Positions 18,193-27,428 of a DNA stretch of 64,000 bases are shown piece by piece. This DNA comes from Streptomyces anulatus (GTDB taxonomy: Bacteria; Actinomycetota; Actinomycetes; Streptomycetales; Streptomycetaceae), in contig NZ_BMVK01000001.1 of the NCBI RefSeq assembly GCF_014650675.1, positions 434,001-498,000 of the forward strand. The letters run 5' to 3'. The notes beneath the pieces are model-generated. The model was not told the origin of the DNA. It saw nothing but the letters and a program-made list of their open reading frames with translations, and did not search any database. Both the position numbers and the translations under genes were made by a program. Position 1 is the first letter of the stretch; each line of letters opens with the position of its first letter.

Positions 18193-19023
18193 GTGAGCGA
18201 ACTGCGGTTCGTCCGTCTGGGCTTCGGCGAACAGGCCGTCGAATACACGGAGGCTTGGCAGAAGCAGCGCGAGGTGCACGCGGACCGGTTCGAGGACCGG
18301 GTCCCGGACACCTGTCTGCTCCTGGAGCACCCGCCCGTCTACACCGCGGGGCGCCGCACGGCGGAGAGCGAGCGCCCGCTGGACGGCACCCCGGTCATCG
18401 ATGTGGACCGAGGCGGGAAGATCACCTGGCACGGCCCCGGGCAGCTCGTGGGCTACCCGATCCAGAAGCTGCCGCGCCCGGTCGACGTCGTCGCGCACGT
18501 CCGCCGGCTGGAGGACGCGCTGATCCGCACGGCCGCCGACTTCGGCGTGGAGACCTCCCGGGTCGAGGGCCGCAGCGGCGTCTGGGTGCTCGGCGACCCG
18601 GTCGAGCAGCGCCAGGCGCTGGGCGGGCTCTCGCTGGACTTCGACCCGAGGCTCCAGGACGAGGAGTTCGACCCTCGGCTGAACGGCCCCGAGTACGCCC
18701 CGTCCAACGCCGGCCAGCGCCGCGAGGACCGCAAGCTGGCCGCGATCGGGATCCGGGTCGCCAAGGGCGTCACGATGCACGGCTTCGCACTCAACGTGAA
18801 CCCGGACAACACCTGGTTCGACCGGATCGTGCCGTGCGGCATCCGCGACGCGGGTGTCACGTCCCTCTCCAACGAGCTGGGCCGGGAGATCACCATCGAG
18901 GAGGTGCTGCCGGTCGCCGAGAGGCACCTGCGGGACATCCTGGAGAACGCGGAGCTCGCGCCGCGCGCGGTCGAGCAGCCGAAGGCCGCGGCCGCCCCGG
19001 CCCCGGCCCCGGCCCCGGCCTAG
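18193..19023 (+). CDS. lipB: Octanoyl-[acyl carrier protein]-protein N-octanoyltransferase
   Basis: LipB transfers octanoyl groups from acyl carrier protein to lipoyl domains of E2 and GcvH proteins. The 276-residue protein shows [18 protein letters not shown] near 75, the catalytic lysine in [10 protein letters not shown] (K181) and the catalytic cysteine in [13 protein letters not shown] (C215). It is a little longer than usual because of a 20-residue Pro/Ala tail (PAPAPAPA at the end). The GTG at 18193 has AGGGAGG 5 nt upstream, which fixes the start although the frame is open much further. lipA follows after 244 bp. Confidence 0.95.
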   Translation: MSELRFVRLGFGEQAVEYTEAWQKQREVHADRFEDRVPDTCLLLEHPPVYTAGRRTAESERPLDGTPVIDVDRGGKITWHGPGQLVGYPIQKLPRPVDVVAHVRRLEDALIRTAADFGVETSRVEGRSGVWVLGDPVEQRQALGGLSLDFDPRLQDEEFDPRLNGPEYAPSNAGQRREDRKLAAIGIRVAKGVTMHGFALNVNPDNTWFDRIVPCGIRDAGVTSLSNELGREITIEEVLPVAERHLRDILENAELAPRAVEQPKAAAAPAPAPAPA

Positions 19024-19267
19024 GGGTCCGAACCTGCCCTACCCGCCGAACCGGCCGCACGGCCGTACCGACCAGTAGCCCGACCGCCGCCATCGGCCGG
19101 GGAATAGGCCCCGTCGGCCGCAGGTTGGGCAGGCGTAAGGCCGTTTGATGTACGGGCGTACCCTGGTGTTCGCCAAAGAATCCAAAGCGAGTCCCTCGCG
19201 AAACGCTCGCGCATCCCACGCGAACCCGACGCGAATCCAACGCAGCAGAGAGCAAAGGGGAGCCGGA

Positions 19268-20248
19268 GTGTCCGCTGTCGCACCCGACGGGCGCAAGATG
19301 CTGCGCCTGGAGGTCCGGAACAGCCAGACCCCCATCGAGCGCAAGCCCGAGTGGATCAAAACGCGGGCGAAGATGGGCCCCGAGTACAAGCAGCTGCAGC
19401 AGCTGGTGAAGGGCGAAGGGCTGCACACGGTCTGCCAGGAGGCGGGCTGCCCCAACATCTTCGAATGCTGGGAGGACCGCGAGGCCACCTTCCTCATCGG
19501 CGGCGACCAGTGCACCCGGCGCTGCGACTTCTGCCAGATCGACACGGGCAAGCCGCAGGCGCTGGACCGCGACGAGCCCCGCCGCGTCGGCGAGTCGGTC
19601 GTCACGATGGACCTGAACTACGCCACCATCACCGGCGTCGCCCGCGACGACCTGGAGGACGGCGGCGCCTGGCTGTACGCCGAGACCGTCCGCCAGATCC
19701 ACACGCTCACCGCGGAGCGGGAGGCGGGCGCGACCAAGGTCGAGCTGCTGATCCCCGACTTCAACGCCGAGCCCGAGCAGCTCGCCGAGGTCTTCTCCTC
19801 GCGCCCCGAGGTGCTCGCGCACAACGTGGAGACGGTGCCGCGGATCTTCAAGCGGATCCGCCCCGGCTTCCGTTACGAGCGTTCCCTGGAGGTCATCACG
19901 CGGGCCCGCGAGGCCGGTCTGATCACCAAGTCGAACCTGATCCTCGGCATGGGCGAGACCCGCGAGGAAGTCAGCGAGGCGCTCCAGGACCTGTACGACG
20001 CAGGTTGCGAGCTCATCACGATTACGCAGTACCTGCGCCCCTCCGTACGGCACCACCCGGTCGAGCGCTGGGTGAAGCCGCACGAGTTCGTCGAGCTGAA
20101 GGACGAGGCCGACGCGATCGGCTACTCCGGCGTGATGTCGGGCCCGCTGGTGCGGTCTTCGTACCGCGCGGGGCGCCTCTTCCAGCAGGCGATGGAGGCG
20201 CGCGGCGTCGCCGCCGCCGGGAGCACCCAGGCCGCACAGGCCGTGTGA
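19268..20248 (+). CDS. lipA: Lipoyl synthase (radical SAM)
   Basis: LipA inserts two sulfur atoms into protein-bound octanoyl groups, completing the lipoyl cofactor made with LipB. The 326-residue protein has the auxiliary cluster cysteines in [12 protein letters not shown] (near 53), the radical-SAM cluster CTRRCDFC (near 83) and the C-terminal RSSYRAG whose serine ligates the auxiliary cluster. GTG 19268 is preceded by AAAGGGGAG. The 244-bp leader has no terminator and contains scattered ACGCGAA-like repeats near 19195-19245. Its clients here are the E2 lipoyl domains at 5.9-6.5 kb. Confidence 0.96.
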   Translation: MSAVAPDGRKMLRLEVRNSQTPIERKPEWIKTRAKMGPEYKQLQQLVKGEGLHTVCQEAGCPNIFECWEDREATFLIGGDQCTRRCDFCQIDTGKPQALDRDEPRRVGESVVTMDLNYATITGVARDDLEDGGAWLYAETVRQIHTLTAEREAGATKVELLIPDFNAEPEQLAEVFSSRPEVLAHNVETVPRIFKRIRPGFRYERSLEVITRAREAGLITKSNLILGMGETREEVSEALQDLYDAGCELITITQYLRPSVRHHPVERWVKPHEFVELKDEADAIGYSGVMSGPLVRSSYRAGRLFQQAMEARGVAAAGSTQAAQAV

Positions 20249-20287
20249 ATCCGCTCACGAATCATTACCGAGCAGTAACCGCATCAC

Positions 20288-20339
20288 CGAGGCGGTCCGG
20301 ACGCTCCCCGCAGGTCGGGGACGCGTACGGACCGCCTCG
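20288..20339 (+). terminator. Terminator after lipA
   Basis: A 12-bp outer stem, CGAGGCGGTCCG with CGGACCGCCTCG, encloses an inner CCCC/GGGG hairpin, 40 bp past the lipA stop. Confidence 0.8.
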
Positions 20340-20375
20340 GCGTGCGCGGCACCGGAATCAAGGCTTCATTGGTGT

Positions 20376-20404
20376 TTGACCGCCCGGTCATGCGCTGGTA
20401 ACAC
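20376..20404 (+). promoter_or_regulatory. Predicted HrdB-type promoter of the small gene at 20519
   Basis: TTGACC at 20376-20381 and TAACAC at 20399-20404 are separated by exactly 17 bp, giving a start point about 105 bp before the ATG. The -35 box is near-consensus; the -10 box is moderate. Confidence 0.5.
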
Positions 20405-20518
20405 CGAGCAGTGACCCTGGGTACACGTACGGCAGCGACTCCAGCAGCCACCGCCGTCACGGCTTCCCACACTCATCCGCGCCCCGCAGGCGCATCCATT
20501 CCGAGGGGGAACACCACG

Positions 20519-20719
20519 ATGCAGGCCGCACCGGTCCGCGCCCACGCCCTTCCGTCCGTCACCACCGCCCTGCGCGCCGTCGAGTCGCTGCTGCTGAGCA
20601 GCGGCCAGCGCACCGCCCGCCGCAACGCCTGGACGGCCGTCCTGGAGGACCGCCGCCGCGCCAAGGACCGGGTGGAGGCCCAGCACGTGCTGGACGCCGT
20701 GGCCGACCACCGTTCCTAG
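20519..20719 (+). CDS. Small conserved-looking protein, unknown function
   Basis: A 66-residue, helix-rich basic protein (MQAAPVRAHALPSV start; SSGQRTARRNAWTAVLEDRR in the centre). GAGGGGGAA precedes the ATG by about 8 nt, and a plausible promoter lies upstream, so it looks like a real gene. The larger open frame from 20411 lacks a ribosome binding site. No domain is recognised. The stop codon lies in the first copy of a 19-bp tandem repeat. Confidence 0.6.
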   Translation: MQAAPVRAHALPSVTTALRAVESLLLSSGQRTARRNAWTAVLEDRRRAKDRVEAQHVLDAVADHRS

Positions 20720-20767
20720 GTCGCTCCCCCGTTCCCGGGTCACTCCCACGTTCCTAGGTCGCTCCCC
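20711..20767. repeat. 19-bp tandem repeat, three copies
   Basis: Three head-to-tail copies with a period of 19 bp (CGTTCCTAGGTCGCTCCCC type) fill 20711-20729, 20730-20748 and 20749-20767. Copies 1 and 3 are identical; copy 2 differs at three positions. The array runs from the stop codon of the small gene to 20 bp before the DUF4191 gene. Confidence 0.88.
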
Positions 20768-20787
20768 CGCCACGTAAACTTCAGAAC

Positions 20788-21495
20788 ATGGCGAGGAAGG
20801 CAAAAACTGAAGGCGCGGACAGCGCCGAGAACGCAGGGCGGCTCAAGCAGATCGCCCTGACCTACAAGATGACCAGGCGGACCGACAGCAAGATCGGTCT
20901 TGTCGTCGCGGGTGTCGGAATCGTCACGTTCGGTGTCCTCCTCGGCATCGGCTTCGCGATCGGTCACCCCGTCTATCTGGGCATCCTGGGCTTCGTCCTG
21001 GCCGTCCTCGCGATGGCGATCGTCTTCGGCCGGCGCGCCGAGCGGGCGGCCTTCGGACAGATGGAGGGCCAGCCCGGAGCGGCGGCCGCCGTCCTGGACC
21101 GGATCGGACGCGGCTGGACCACCACCCCCGCGGTGGCGATGAACCGCAGCCAGGACGTCGTCCACCGGGCGGTCGGCAAGGCCGGCATCGTCCTGGTGGC
21201 CGAGGGCAACCCGAACCGGGTGAAGAGCCTGCTGGCGGCCGAGAAGAAGAAGATGGCCCGCATCGTGGTGGACGTGCCGGTGCACGACATCATCGTCGGC
21301 AACGACGAGGGCCAGGTGCCCCTGAAGAAGGTCCGCACCAAGATGCTGAAGCTCCCCCGCGTCCTGACCGGCCCGCAGGTCACCTCCACCAACGACCGCC
21401 TGCGCGCGATGGGCGACCTGATGAGCAACATGCCGCTGCCGAAGGGCCCGATGCCCAAGGGCATGCGGATGCCGCGCGGCGGAAAGATGCGCTGA
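20788..21495 (+). CDS. DUF4191 family membrane protein
   Basis: A 235-residue protein with a short charged N-terminus, two adjacent hydrophobic helices (about 38-85, LVVAGVGIVTFGVLLGIGFA) and a soluble C-terminal domain ending in a Pro/Met/Lys/Arg-rich tail (PKGPMPKGMRMPRGGKMR). It is the actinobacterial DUF4191 family, found between lipA and glnA in mycobacteria as well (Rv2219, as I recall). Function is unknown. A strong hairpin terminator follows 14 bp past the stop. Confidence 0.88.
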   Translation: MARKAKTEGADSAENAGRLKQIALTYKMTRRTDSKIGLVVAGVGIVTFGVLLGIGFAIGHPVYLGILGFVLAVLAMAIVFGRRAERAAFGQMEGQPGAAAAVLDRIGRGWTTTPAVAMNRSQDVVHRAVGKAGIVLVAEGNPNRVKSLLAAEKKKMARIVVDVPVHDIIVGNDEGQVPLKKVRTKMLKLPRVLTGPQVTSTNDRLRAMGDLMSNMPLPKGPMPKGMRMPRGGKMR

Positions 21496-21509
21496 CCGGG
21501 ACATACGTG

Positions 21510-21556
21510 AAACGGGGCGGCCCCGGACCGATAACGGTCCCGGGGCCGCCCCGTTT
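21510..21556. terminator. Bidirectional terminator between the DUF4191 and RDD genes
   Basis: A stem of about 21 bp (AAACGGGGCGGCCCCGG plus ACCG, four-base ATAA loop, one bulged C) with A/T-ended flanks so it works on both strands. It lies between convergent genes. Confidence 0.92.
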
Positions 21557-21606
21557 CTCATGTCACGTAGGGGGAGGCCGCATCCCTCACCTCGCGTACG
21601 CGGAGG

Positions 21607-22074
21607 TCACATCCGGACCTGCACGGCGCGGGACAGCCGGTCGTGCAGTCCGCGCCCGTCGCGGTCCCAGACCAGCGCGGGGATGAGGAGCAGGAGCAGC
21701 ACGGTCCGCACGACGACCCGCACGAACCCGAGCCGCCCACCGTCGTCGGCGACCACCCGGACGCCCAGGATGCGCTTCCCGGGCGTGCAGCCGATGGTGC
21801 CGACGGTCAGCAGGCTCATCACGAGGAAGACCCCGAGCGCCCAGTTCCCCGCCGCCTGCTGGTCACCACGAGCGAGCAGCCCGTATGCGATCACCATGCA
21901 GAGCGACCAGTCGATGAAGAGGGCCCCGAAGCGCCGTCCGAGCGGAGCGACCGAGCCGGGCCCCTCCTCGGGCAGCCCGAGCCCCTTGCCCCGGTAGCCG
22001 AAGTCGGCGCCCATCTCCTCGGCGGCCGCGCGGGGCCCCGAGAGCCACGATCCGATTGCTTGCCTGTTGTCCAC
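21607..22074 (-). CDS. RDD-family membrane protein
   Basis: A 155-residue protein with the RDD domain: the conserved Arg and Asp in GRRFGALFIDWSLCM (near 45), a second helix near 75-95, and TPGKRILGVRVVADD followed by the last helix (LLLLLIPALVWDRDGRGLHD). The frame is open to 22152, but the GTG at 22074 gives a more usual length; the site before it is weak, so the start is uncertain by up to 26 residues. It is divergent from glnA. The equivalent mycobacterial gene sits next to glnA1. Confidence 0.85.
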   Translation of the reverse strand: MDNRQAIGSWLSGPRAAAEEMGADFGYRGKGLGLPEEGPGSVAPLGRRFGALFIDWSLCMVIAYGLLARGDQQAAGNWALGVFLVMSLLTVGTIGCTPGKRILGVRVVADDGGRLGFVRVVVRTVLLLLLIPALVWDRDGRGLHDRLSRAVQVRM

Positions 22075-22160
22075 CCGTCCACGGTACTGCGCCCATGTTT
22101 GCCCCCGGGCGGGCGGGGCACCGGAAACAGTCGCGGAGATGCCGCCCGCCACCGCCCCGG

Positions 22161-22198
22161 TTAACTTGGGCGAAACAAATGGGTCACGCTTGAGAAAT
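22161..22198 (+). promoter_or_regulatory. GlnR binding box upstream of glnA
   Basis: Four half-sites with exact 6-nt spacers: TTAAC, GAAAC, GTCAC and GAAAT, matching the Streptomyces GlnR pattern gTnAc-n6-GaAAc repeated twice. It lies 98-135 bp before the glnA ATG. TATGGT at 22209-22214 is a plausible -10 box just downstream, as expected for an activated promoter. Confidence 0.85.
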
Positions 22199-22295
22199 CA
22201 CGCCTGCCTATGGTCGGGTCCAGCGTGTGCCACCGCACTGGCCGCACCACGAGCTACAACCCCGTCCCTCCCGGGCCGGGAGTAGGAGGAGTTGG

Positions 22296-23705
22296 ATGTT
22301 CCAGAACGCCGACGAAGTGCAGAAGTACGTAGCGGACAACGACGTCAAGTTCATCGATGTCCGGTTCTGCGACCTGCCCGGGGTGATGCAGCACTTCACG
22401 ATCCCGGCAGCGACCTTCGACCCGGCCGAGGAACTGGCCTTCGACGGTTCGTCGATCCGCGGCTTCCAGGCCATCCACGAGTCGGACATGGCGCTGCGCG
22501 CGGACCTGTCGACGGCTCGGGTGGACCCCTTCCGCCGTGACAAGACCGTCAACATCAACTTCTTCATCCACGACCCGATCACGGGCGAGCAGTACAGCCG
22601 TGACCCGCGCAACATCGCCAAGAAGGCCGAGGCCTACCTCGCCTCGACCGGCTTCGCGGACACCGCGTACTTCGGCCCGGAGGCCGAGTTCTACGTCTTC
22701 GACAACGTCCGCTTCCAGACGTCGGCGAACGAGAGCTTCTACCACATCGACTCCGAGGCCGGCGCCTGGAACACCGGGTCGGAGGAGAACAACCGCGGCT
22801 ACAAGGTCCGCTACAAGGGCGGCTACTTCCCGACCCCGCCGGTCGACCACTTCGCCGACCTGCGTGCCGAGATCTCCCTGGAGCTGGACAAGAACGGCCT
22901 TCAGGTCGAGCGCCAGCACCACGAGGTCGGCACGGCCGGCCAGGCCGAGATCAACTACAAGTTCAACACGCTGCTCGCCGCGGCCGACGACCTGATGCTC
23001 TTCAAGTACATCGTGAAGAACGTCGCCTGGCGCAACGGCAAGACCGCGACCTTCATGCCGAAGCCGATCTTCGGCGACAACGGCTCGGGCATGCACGTGC
23101 ACCAGTCGCTGTGGCAGGGCGGCGTCCCGCTCTTCTACGACGAGCAGGGTTACGCCGGCCTCTCGGACATGGCCCGCTACTACATCGGCGGCATCCTGAA
23201 GCACGCCCCGTCGCTGCTGGCCTTCACCAACCCGACGGTGAACTCCTACCACCGCCTGGTCCCCGGCTTCGAGGCCCCGGTCAACATGGTGTACTCGCAG
23301 CGCAACCGCTCCGCCGCGATGCGCATCCCGATCACCGGCTCGAACCCGAAGGCCAAGCGCGTCGAGTTCCGCGCCCCGGACCCGTCCTCGAACCCGTACC
23401 TCGCGTTCTCGGCACTGCTGATGGCGGGCCTGGACGGCGTGAAGAACAAGATCGAGCCGGCCGAGCCGATCGACAAGGACCTCTACGAGCTGGCTCCCGA
23501 GGAGCACGCCAACGTCCAGCAGGTCCCGACGTCCCTCCCGGCCGTGCTCGACGCCCTGGAGGCGGACAACGAGTACCTCCAGGCGGGCGGCGTCTTCACG
23601 TCGGACCTGATCGAGACGTGGATCGACTACAAGCGCACGAACGAGATCGCCCCGATCCAGCTGCGGCCGCACCCGCACGAGTTCGAGCTGTACTTCGACA
23701 TCTAG
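22296..23705 (+). CDS. glnA: Glutamine synthetase type I
   Basis: Dodecameric GSI that makes glutamine from glutamate, ammonia and ATP. The 469-residue protein is full length. Motifs: FDGSSIRGF (near 51), the metal/ATP site EAEFYVFD (near 129), [10 protein letters not shown] (near 265), NRSAAMRIP (near 339), and the adenylylation site LYELAPEE with Tyr397. AGGAGGA lies 5 nt before the ATG at 22296. The GlnR box upstream implies nitrogen control; the retained tyrosine implies post-translational control by GlnE, which is not in the window. Confidence 0.97.
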   Translation: MFQNADEVQKYVADNDVKFIDVRFCDLPGVMQHFTIPAATFDPAEELAFDGSSIRGFQAIHESDMALRADLSTARVDPFRRDKTVNINFFIHDPITGEQYSRDPRNIAKKAEAYLASTGFADTAYFGPEAEFYVFDNVRFQTSANESFYHIDSEAGAWNTGSEENNRGYKVRYKGGYFPTPPVDHFADLRAEISLELDKNGLQVERQHHEVGTAGQAEINYKFNTLLAAADDLMLFKYIVKNVAWRNGKTATFMPKPIFGDNGSGMHVHQSLWQGGVPLFYDEQGYAGLSDMARYYIGGILKHAPSLLAFTNPTVNSYHRLVPGFEAPVNMVYSQRNRSAAMRIPITGSNPKAKRVEFRAPDPSSNPYLAFSALLMAGLDGVKNKIEPAEPIDKDLYELAPEEHANVQQVPTSLPAVLDALEADNEYLQAGGVFTSDLIETWIDYKRTNEIAPIQLRPHPHEFELYFDI

Positions 23706-23741
23706 GAACACCACGGGCCGGCTCACCCGCGCCCGGGAGGC

Positions 23742-23779
23742 CGAGGGCCGCCATCTCCTCCGGGAGGTGGCGGCCCTCG
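23742..23779. terminator. Terminator between glnA and the GNAT gene
   Basis: A 17-bp stem starting CGAGGGCCGCCA with TGGCGGCCCTCG at the base and a TCCG loop. It lies 37 bp past glnA and 35 bp past the end of the convergent GNAT gene, so it may serve both. Confidence 0.88.
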
Positions 23780-23813
23780 CTCGTCGACGGACGGGAACTG
23801 ACGACCGGTGTCG

Positions 23814-24380
23814 TCACCGCAGCGAAGGCCGGGCCCGTCCCGCCCAGTACTCGTCCGCCGTGATGCCCAGCAGGACCACGTCGTGGTACGCGCCCGCGAA
23901 GAACTCGTGCTGGCGCAGGCGGCCCTCCTCCACGAAGCCGAGTTTGCGGTAGAGGGCCAGGGAGGCGTCGTTGAAGGCGTAGACCTCCACCTCGCACTTG
24001 TGGCAGCGCTGTTCGGCGAACATGTAGGTGAGGACCAGCTCGGAGGCCTCGGCCGCGTAGCCCTGGCGGCGGTGTTCCCGGGTGACCTCGATGCCCGTAC
24101 GGAAGCGGCCTGCCCGGGCGTCCGTCTCGCCGACCGACACCGCGCCGACGAAGGCATGCTCGAAGCGGGTCTCGATGACCAGTTGGTACGCGGCCGGGTT
24201 CGGGGTGCGGCCGGCGCGCTCGGTGGCCCAGGCGCGGAAGCTCTCGTCCGAGCGGGGCGGCTCCACCACGTCGGCGTTGCGGGCGTCCACGGTGTGCAGG
24301 GCCAGGGCCCGGAAGCCCTCCCAGTCCTGCGGTTCGACGCCCCGCAGGCGTATCCTCTCGCCGGTCCACAGGTCGGTCAT
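23814..24380 (-). CDS. GNAT-family N-acetyltransferase, RimJ-like
   Basis: A 188-residue acetyltransferase of the RimJ/RimL-like group. The acetyl-CoA motif is EVTREHRRQGYAAEASELVL (near 97-116), and VYAFNDASLALYRKLGFVEEGRLR (near 132) is the typical C-terminal block. Substrate is unknown. It starts a run of five minus-strand genes with gaps of 35-140 bp. Confidence 0.85.
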   Translation of the reverse strand: MTDLWTGERIRLRGVEPQDWEGFRALALHTVDARNADVVEPPRSDESFRAWATERAGRTPNPAAYQLVIETRFEHAFVGAVSVGETDARAGRFRTGIEVTREHRRQGYAAEASELVLTYMFAEQRCHKCEVEVYAFNDASLALYRKLGFVEEGRLRQHEFFAGAYHDVVLLGITADEYWAGRARPSLR

Positions 24381-24505
24381 CGCTCTCCACTGTTCGGGCG
24401 GCCCGTGCGGGGCCGGTGTGTACGGGTGTGATGTGTACGGGTGTGGTGCGGTGCTGGGGGGCGGGGCGGTTGGGGCCGGCCCGTTGCTCGGGCGGTCCGG
24501 GACGG

Positions 24506-25039
24506 TTACGTGAGCCTGGCGGCGATGGTTCTCGCGCAGGTCAGGGACTCCGCGTGCGTGGTGTCCACCTCCAGGTCGTACGTCACGCCCCGGTGGACCG
24601 TCTCCGCCTGTGCCGCGGCCATGCCCCTCGGGCGGTCACCCCGGGCGATCTCGCGGGCCTCCGCGACCGCGCCCTCGCAACGGACCCCCACCCACAGCAC
24701 GTTCAGTCCGGTCAGAGCCTTCTGCCACGGTTCCTGGGAGGCGGGGCCGCCGAGGAACACGTCGTCGACGATCACCTTGGCGCCTGCGCGGACCATCGCC
24801 GCGACGCCCTCGCGCCAGGCCGCCTCCAGCCTGCGGAACTCCGGTCCGACGGCCACGCCGCCGTCCTCCGCGAACTCGATGCCCTCACCGGCCGATCTCA
24901 GGGATGCGGGCAGCGCATCGACGAAGGTGTCGATCGCGGCGGCGAGCCACGGTTCCGGCAGTTCCGCCTGGAGGCAGCGGACGATGCCGGACTTGCCGGA
25001 GCTGGACCCGCCGTTCAGCACGATCACCTGGATTGTCAC
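24506..25039 (-). CDS. Chloramphenicol phosphotransferase-like kinase
   Basis: A 177-residue P-loop kinase. The Walker A motif is [16 protein letters not shown] at the N-terminus, DTFVDALP near 37 holds the position of the catalytic Asp of CPT, and [10 protein letters not shown] and [13 protein letters not shown] follow. The length and these blocks closely resemble my recollection of the Streptomyces venezuelae chloramphenicol 3-O-phosphotransferase. Activity on chloramphenicol is possible but unproven. The frame reaches 25090; the GTG at 25039 gives the expected [11 protein letters not shown] start. Confidence 0.8.
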   Translation of the reverse strand: MTIQVIVLNGGSSSGKSGIVRCLQAELPEPWLAAAIDTFVDALPASLRSAGEGIEFAEDGGVAVGPEFRRLEAAWREGVAAMVRAGAKVIVDDVFLGGPASQEPWQKALTGLNVLWVGVRCEGAVAEAREIARGDRPRGMAAAQAETVHRGVTYDLEVDTTHAESLTCARTIAARLT

Positions 25040-25093
25040 CCGGTCACAGTAGAGGGAACCGGTACGGTGTTCGACGCTATTACGGGACACCCC

Positions 25094-25921
25094 TCAGGTG
25101 GGCTTGATCCTGGCCAGTTGCGCGAGGAGCAGGATCAACCGGTACGCCGTCGCGTAGTCGGGGGACGTGAAGGCGACCGTACGGGCACCCCCGGTGCGTG
25201 AGACGCCCGGAACGAGGGTCGCCAGGTCGATGGTGTGCGGGCTCGCGAGGTCGACCTCCACGTTCAACGTCCCCGTAAGAGCCAGGGGCTGGATCTCCGC
25301 GCGGCGGGTGACCGCGTCCGCCGCCGCCCGGCGCAGCCGGTCCCGGGCTTCCTCCGGGTGGAGGGTCACGGCGGCCGCCATGCCCAGGGCCTCCTTGACC
25401 GGGACGGTGACCGCCGCGGGGACCAGGTCGTTCAGCTCGGCGCAGGCCGCGTCGTCGCCGCTGAGCAGGACGACCGGTACGCCGAGGTGGCCGGCCATGG
25501 CCGCGTTGAGCCCGATCTCGCCCAGGGAACGGCCGGCCACCCGTACGTCGAGGATCTCGCCGTTCATGGTGTGCGCCAGCACGCCCGGCCCCTCGCCCGC
25601 GCGGACGTGGTAGCCGACGAACAGCGCGGCATCGGTCTCCTCGTCGAGCCCGGCGAGCATGTTCAGCGAGCGCGGCTTGCCCCGGACGAGGCGGGCCCGG
25701 CGGTCCAGCTGTTCCGGCAGGAGGTTCCGGAAGGTGCCGTGCGCGTCGGCGACCAGCACCTCGGCCGTGGGGTCGGCGTCCAGGACGCCCGCGATCACCG
25801 CGTTCGCGTCGGCCGTCATCAGCTCCCGGCCGCGCTGGTAGTCGTAACGCTCGGGGTTCGTCTCGGAGGAGTGGACGATTCCCGAGACGCCTTCCATGTC
25901 GACCGAGATCAGTAGCTTCAT
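25094..25921 (-). CDS. D-aminopeptidase, DppA type (M55 family)
   Basis: A 275-residue zinc peptidase of the M55 family, which cleaves D-amino-acid-containing peptides. Visible metal and catalytic motifs: ISVDMEGVSG (Asp8, Glu10), VADAHGTFRN near 58, and FVGYHVRAGEGPGVLAHTMNG near 100-120 with the second metal histidine. It is 55 bp upstream of the CPT-like gene on the same strand and may be co-transcribed. A role in recycling peptidoglycan-derived D-Ala peptides is inferred from the family. Confidence 0.88.
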   Translation of the reverse strand: MKLLISVDMEGVSGIVHSSETNPERYDYQRGRELMTADANAVIAGVLDADPTAEVLVADAHGTFRNLLPEQLDRRARLVRGKPRSLNMLAGLDEETDAALFVGYHVRAGEGPGVLAHTMNGEILDVRVAGRSLGEIGLNAAMAGHLGVPVVLLSGDDAACAELNDLVPAAVTVPVKEALGMAAAVTLHPEEARDRLRRAAADAVTRRAEIQPLALTGTLNVEVDLASPHTIDLATLVPGVSRTGGARTVAFTSPDYATAYRLILLLAQLARIKPT

Positions 25922-25956
25922 GGGGTCCGGAGCCTACCTCGCGTACGCGCGGCCGG

Positions 25957-26430
25957 TCAGGAGCCGGCGAGACTCCCCCGTGCCGCGTCCATGAACGCGG
26001 TCTTGGCCGCCTCCAGGTGCTCGTTGACCTCGATGCCCCCGATGTCACGCCACACCGCCGCGTTGAGGGCGTGGCCGTACGTCGTCACGGGCTCGCGCAA
26101 GGCCTCGTCGCACAGGAGCGTGACATTGCCGGACGCGGTCCACAGCGCGGTCATGACCGGGCCCGTCCGCGTCATCCAGCCGTCCTCGTCGTCGCCCCAC
26201 GGATCGGGTCGGCTGTAGGCGGCCCGTTCCGCTGCCAGGGTGCAGGCGACGAACTCCTTGAGCACCTCGATCTGTTCGGCCCTGCGGCTCTCCGTGGTGG
26301 CCACGGCCTGGCGGCGTTCCTCGACGCGTTCCGCCGAGCGCTGGGTGGCGCGCTGGGCGAGAGCCGTCAGGCCGCCTCCCAGCGCGACTCCGGCGAGCGA
26401 AACGGCCGAAGTCCACAGATCGGCTGCCAT
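25957..26430 (-). CDS. Hypothetical protein with N-terminal membrane anchor
   Basis: A 157-residue protein. The N-terminus (about 6-26, LWTSAVSLAGVALGGGLTAL) is a predicted transmembrane helix or anchor, then a charged helix (about 27-60, coiled-coil-like, AERVEERRQAV) and a soluble region to the end. No domain is recognised. AAAGGG precedes the ATG by about 7 nt. It is 35 bp upstream of the DppA gene on the same strand. Confidence 0.6.
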   Translation of the reverse strand: MAADLWTSAVSLAGVALGGGLTALAQRATQRSAERVEERRQAVATTESRRAEQIEVLKEFVACTLAAERAAYSRPDPWGDDEDGWMTRTGPVMTALWTASGNVTLLCDEALREPVTTYGHALNAAVWRDIGGIEVNEHLEAAKTAFMDAARGSLAGS

Positions 26431-26568
26431 GGTGACGCCCTTTCACCCGTATCCGTGTGCGGTCGGGTCCATGGTCCCGCAGGGGCTTGCCGGGCAGCCC
26501 GGTGCCCCCGGCCGGACGGAACGGCAGGGGGCACAGGGCGATCGGCAGTCGGGTCGGGTCAGTTCACG

Positions 26569-26874
26569 TCAGCGGCCGTAGCGGATCAGGGCGCGGACCA
26601 TGCGGCAGGTGGTGTCGGACGGCGGGTGGATGCCCAGGCGCTCGGCGGTGATCCGTATCCGGTGGTTGCCGGCGCTGGAGGGCTGGTAGACCCCGCTGTC
26701 GAGCAGGGCGATGGCCAGGCGCATGGCCTTGAGGCGGCGGTTGTGGGAGACGTACCACTCGCGGGGGCGGCCCGCGGGCAGTCGCTTCTTCGGCAGGGGG
26801 GTGGGAAGCGGCGGGTTGAAGGGCATCGGGAGCTGTCGGTCGAGCGGCTCGGTCGTGACTGTGGCAACAGCCAT
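26569..26874 (-). CDS. Small basic protein, unknown function
   Basis: A 101-residue basic protein. The Pro-rich N-terminus (PFNPPLPTPLPKKRLPAGRP) precedes a helical segment EWYVSHNRRLKAMRLAIALL and a C-terminal RITAERLGIHPPSDTTCRMV that could be nucleic-acid binding. AGGAGG is 8 nt before the ATG at 26874, which is strong support for this start inside a much longer open frame. The promoter region shows TAAAAT near 26920 on this strand. No domain is recognised. Confidence 0.65.
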   Translation of the reverse strand: MAVATVTTEPLDRQLPMPFNPPLPTPLPKKRLPAGRPREWYVSHNRRLKAMRLAIALLDSGVYQPSSAGNHRIRITAERLGIHPPSDTTCRMVRALIRYGR

Positions 26875-26994
26875 TCGGCATCCTCCTGGCAGCGTGGTGG
26901 AACCCTCACGAACTCCCTCCATTTTACTGCCCCCCACTGACAATCGCCCCTGGCCAGAGGCCATTTCGGCAGTCCCTCGCGTAACCTTGGCCCC

Positions 26995-27354
26995 ATGGAG
27001 ATCTGGATCAATCCGGCCTGTTCGAAGTGCCGCAGCGCGCTCACCCTGCTCGACGCGGAAGGGGCCGACTACACCGTCCGCCGCTACCTGGAGGACGTGC
27101 CCTCGCCCGAGGAGATCCGGGCCGTGCTGGACCGGCTCGGGCTGGAGCCGTGGGACATCACGCGGACGCAGGAGGCGGCGGCGAAGGAGCTCGGGCTGAA
27201 GGAGTGGCCGCGGGAGGCCGGTTCCCGGGAGCGGTGGATCGCCGCCCTGTCCGAGCACCCGAAGCTGATCCAGCGGCCGATCATCACCGCCGAGGACGGT
27301 ACGGCCGTGGTGGCGCGGAGCGAGGAAGCGGTACGGGACGCGTTGGGGCGGTAG
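26995..27354 (+). CDS. ArsC/Spx-like thioredoxin-fold protein
   Basis: A 119-residue protein of the arsenate reductase ArsC family. The catalytic cysteine is in NPACSKCRSA (Cys9 and Cys12, a CxxC rather than the single Cys of Spx), and the arginine-containing substrate loop is HPKLIQRPII near 90. Length is normal. No ars genes are nearby, so a general thiol or arsenate reductase role cannot be decided. Confidence 0.85.
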   Translation: MEIWINPACSKCRSALTLLDAEGADYTVRRYLEDVPSPEEIRAVLDRLGLEPWDITRTQEAAAKELGLKEWPREAGSRERWIAALSEHPKLIQRPIITAEDGTAVVARSEEAVRDALGR

Positions 27355-27428
27355 TGGCCCCCCACACCCGGCCCGGACCGAATGGGACGGGCCGGTGGGT
27401 GGGCGGGGGGAGCGGCCGGGCGGGGTCG

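Noticed and set aside
20354..20376. SigR-type promoter GGAAT ... GTT before the small gene
   Set aside because: The spacer is 15 bp, not the 18-19 bp required.
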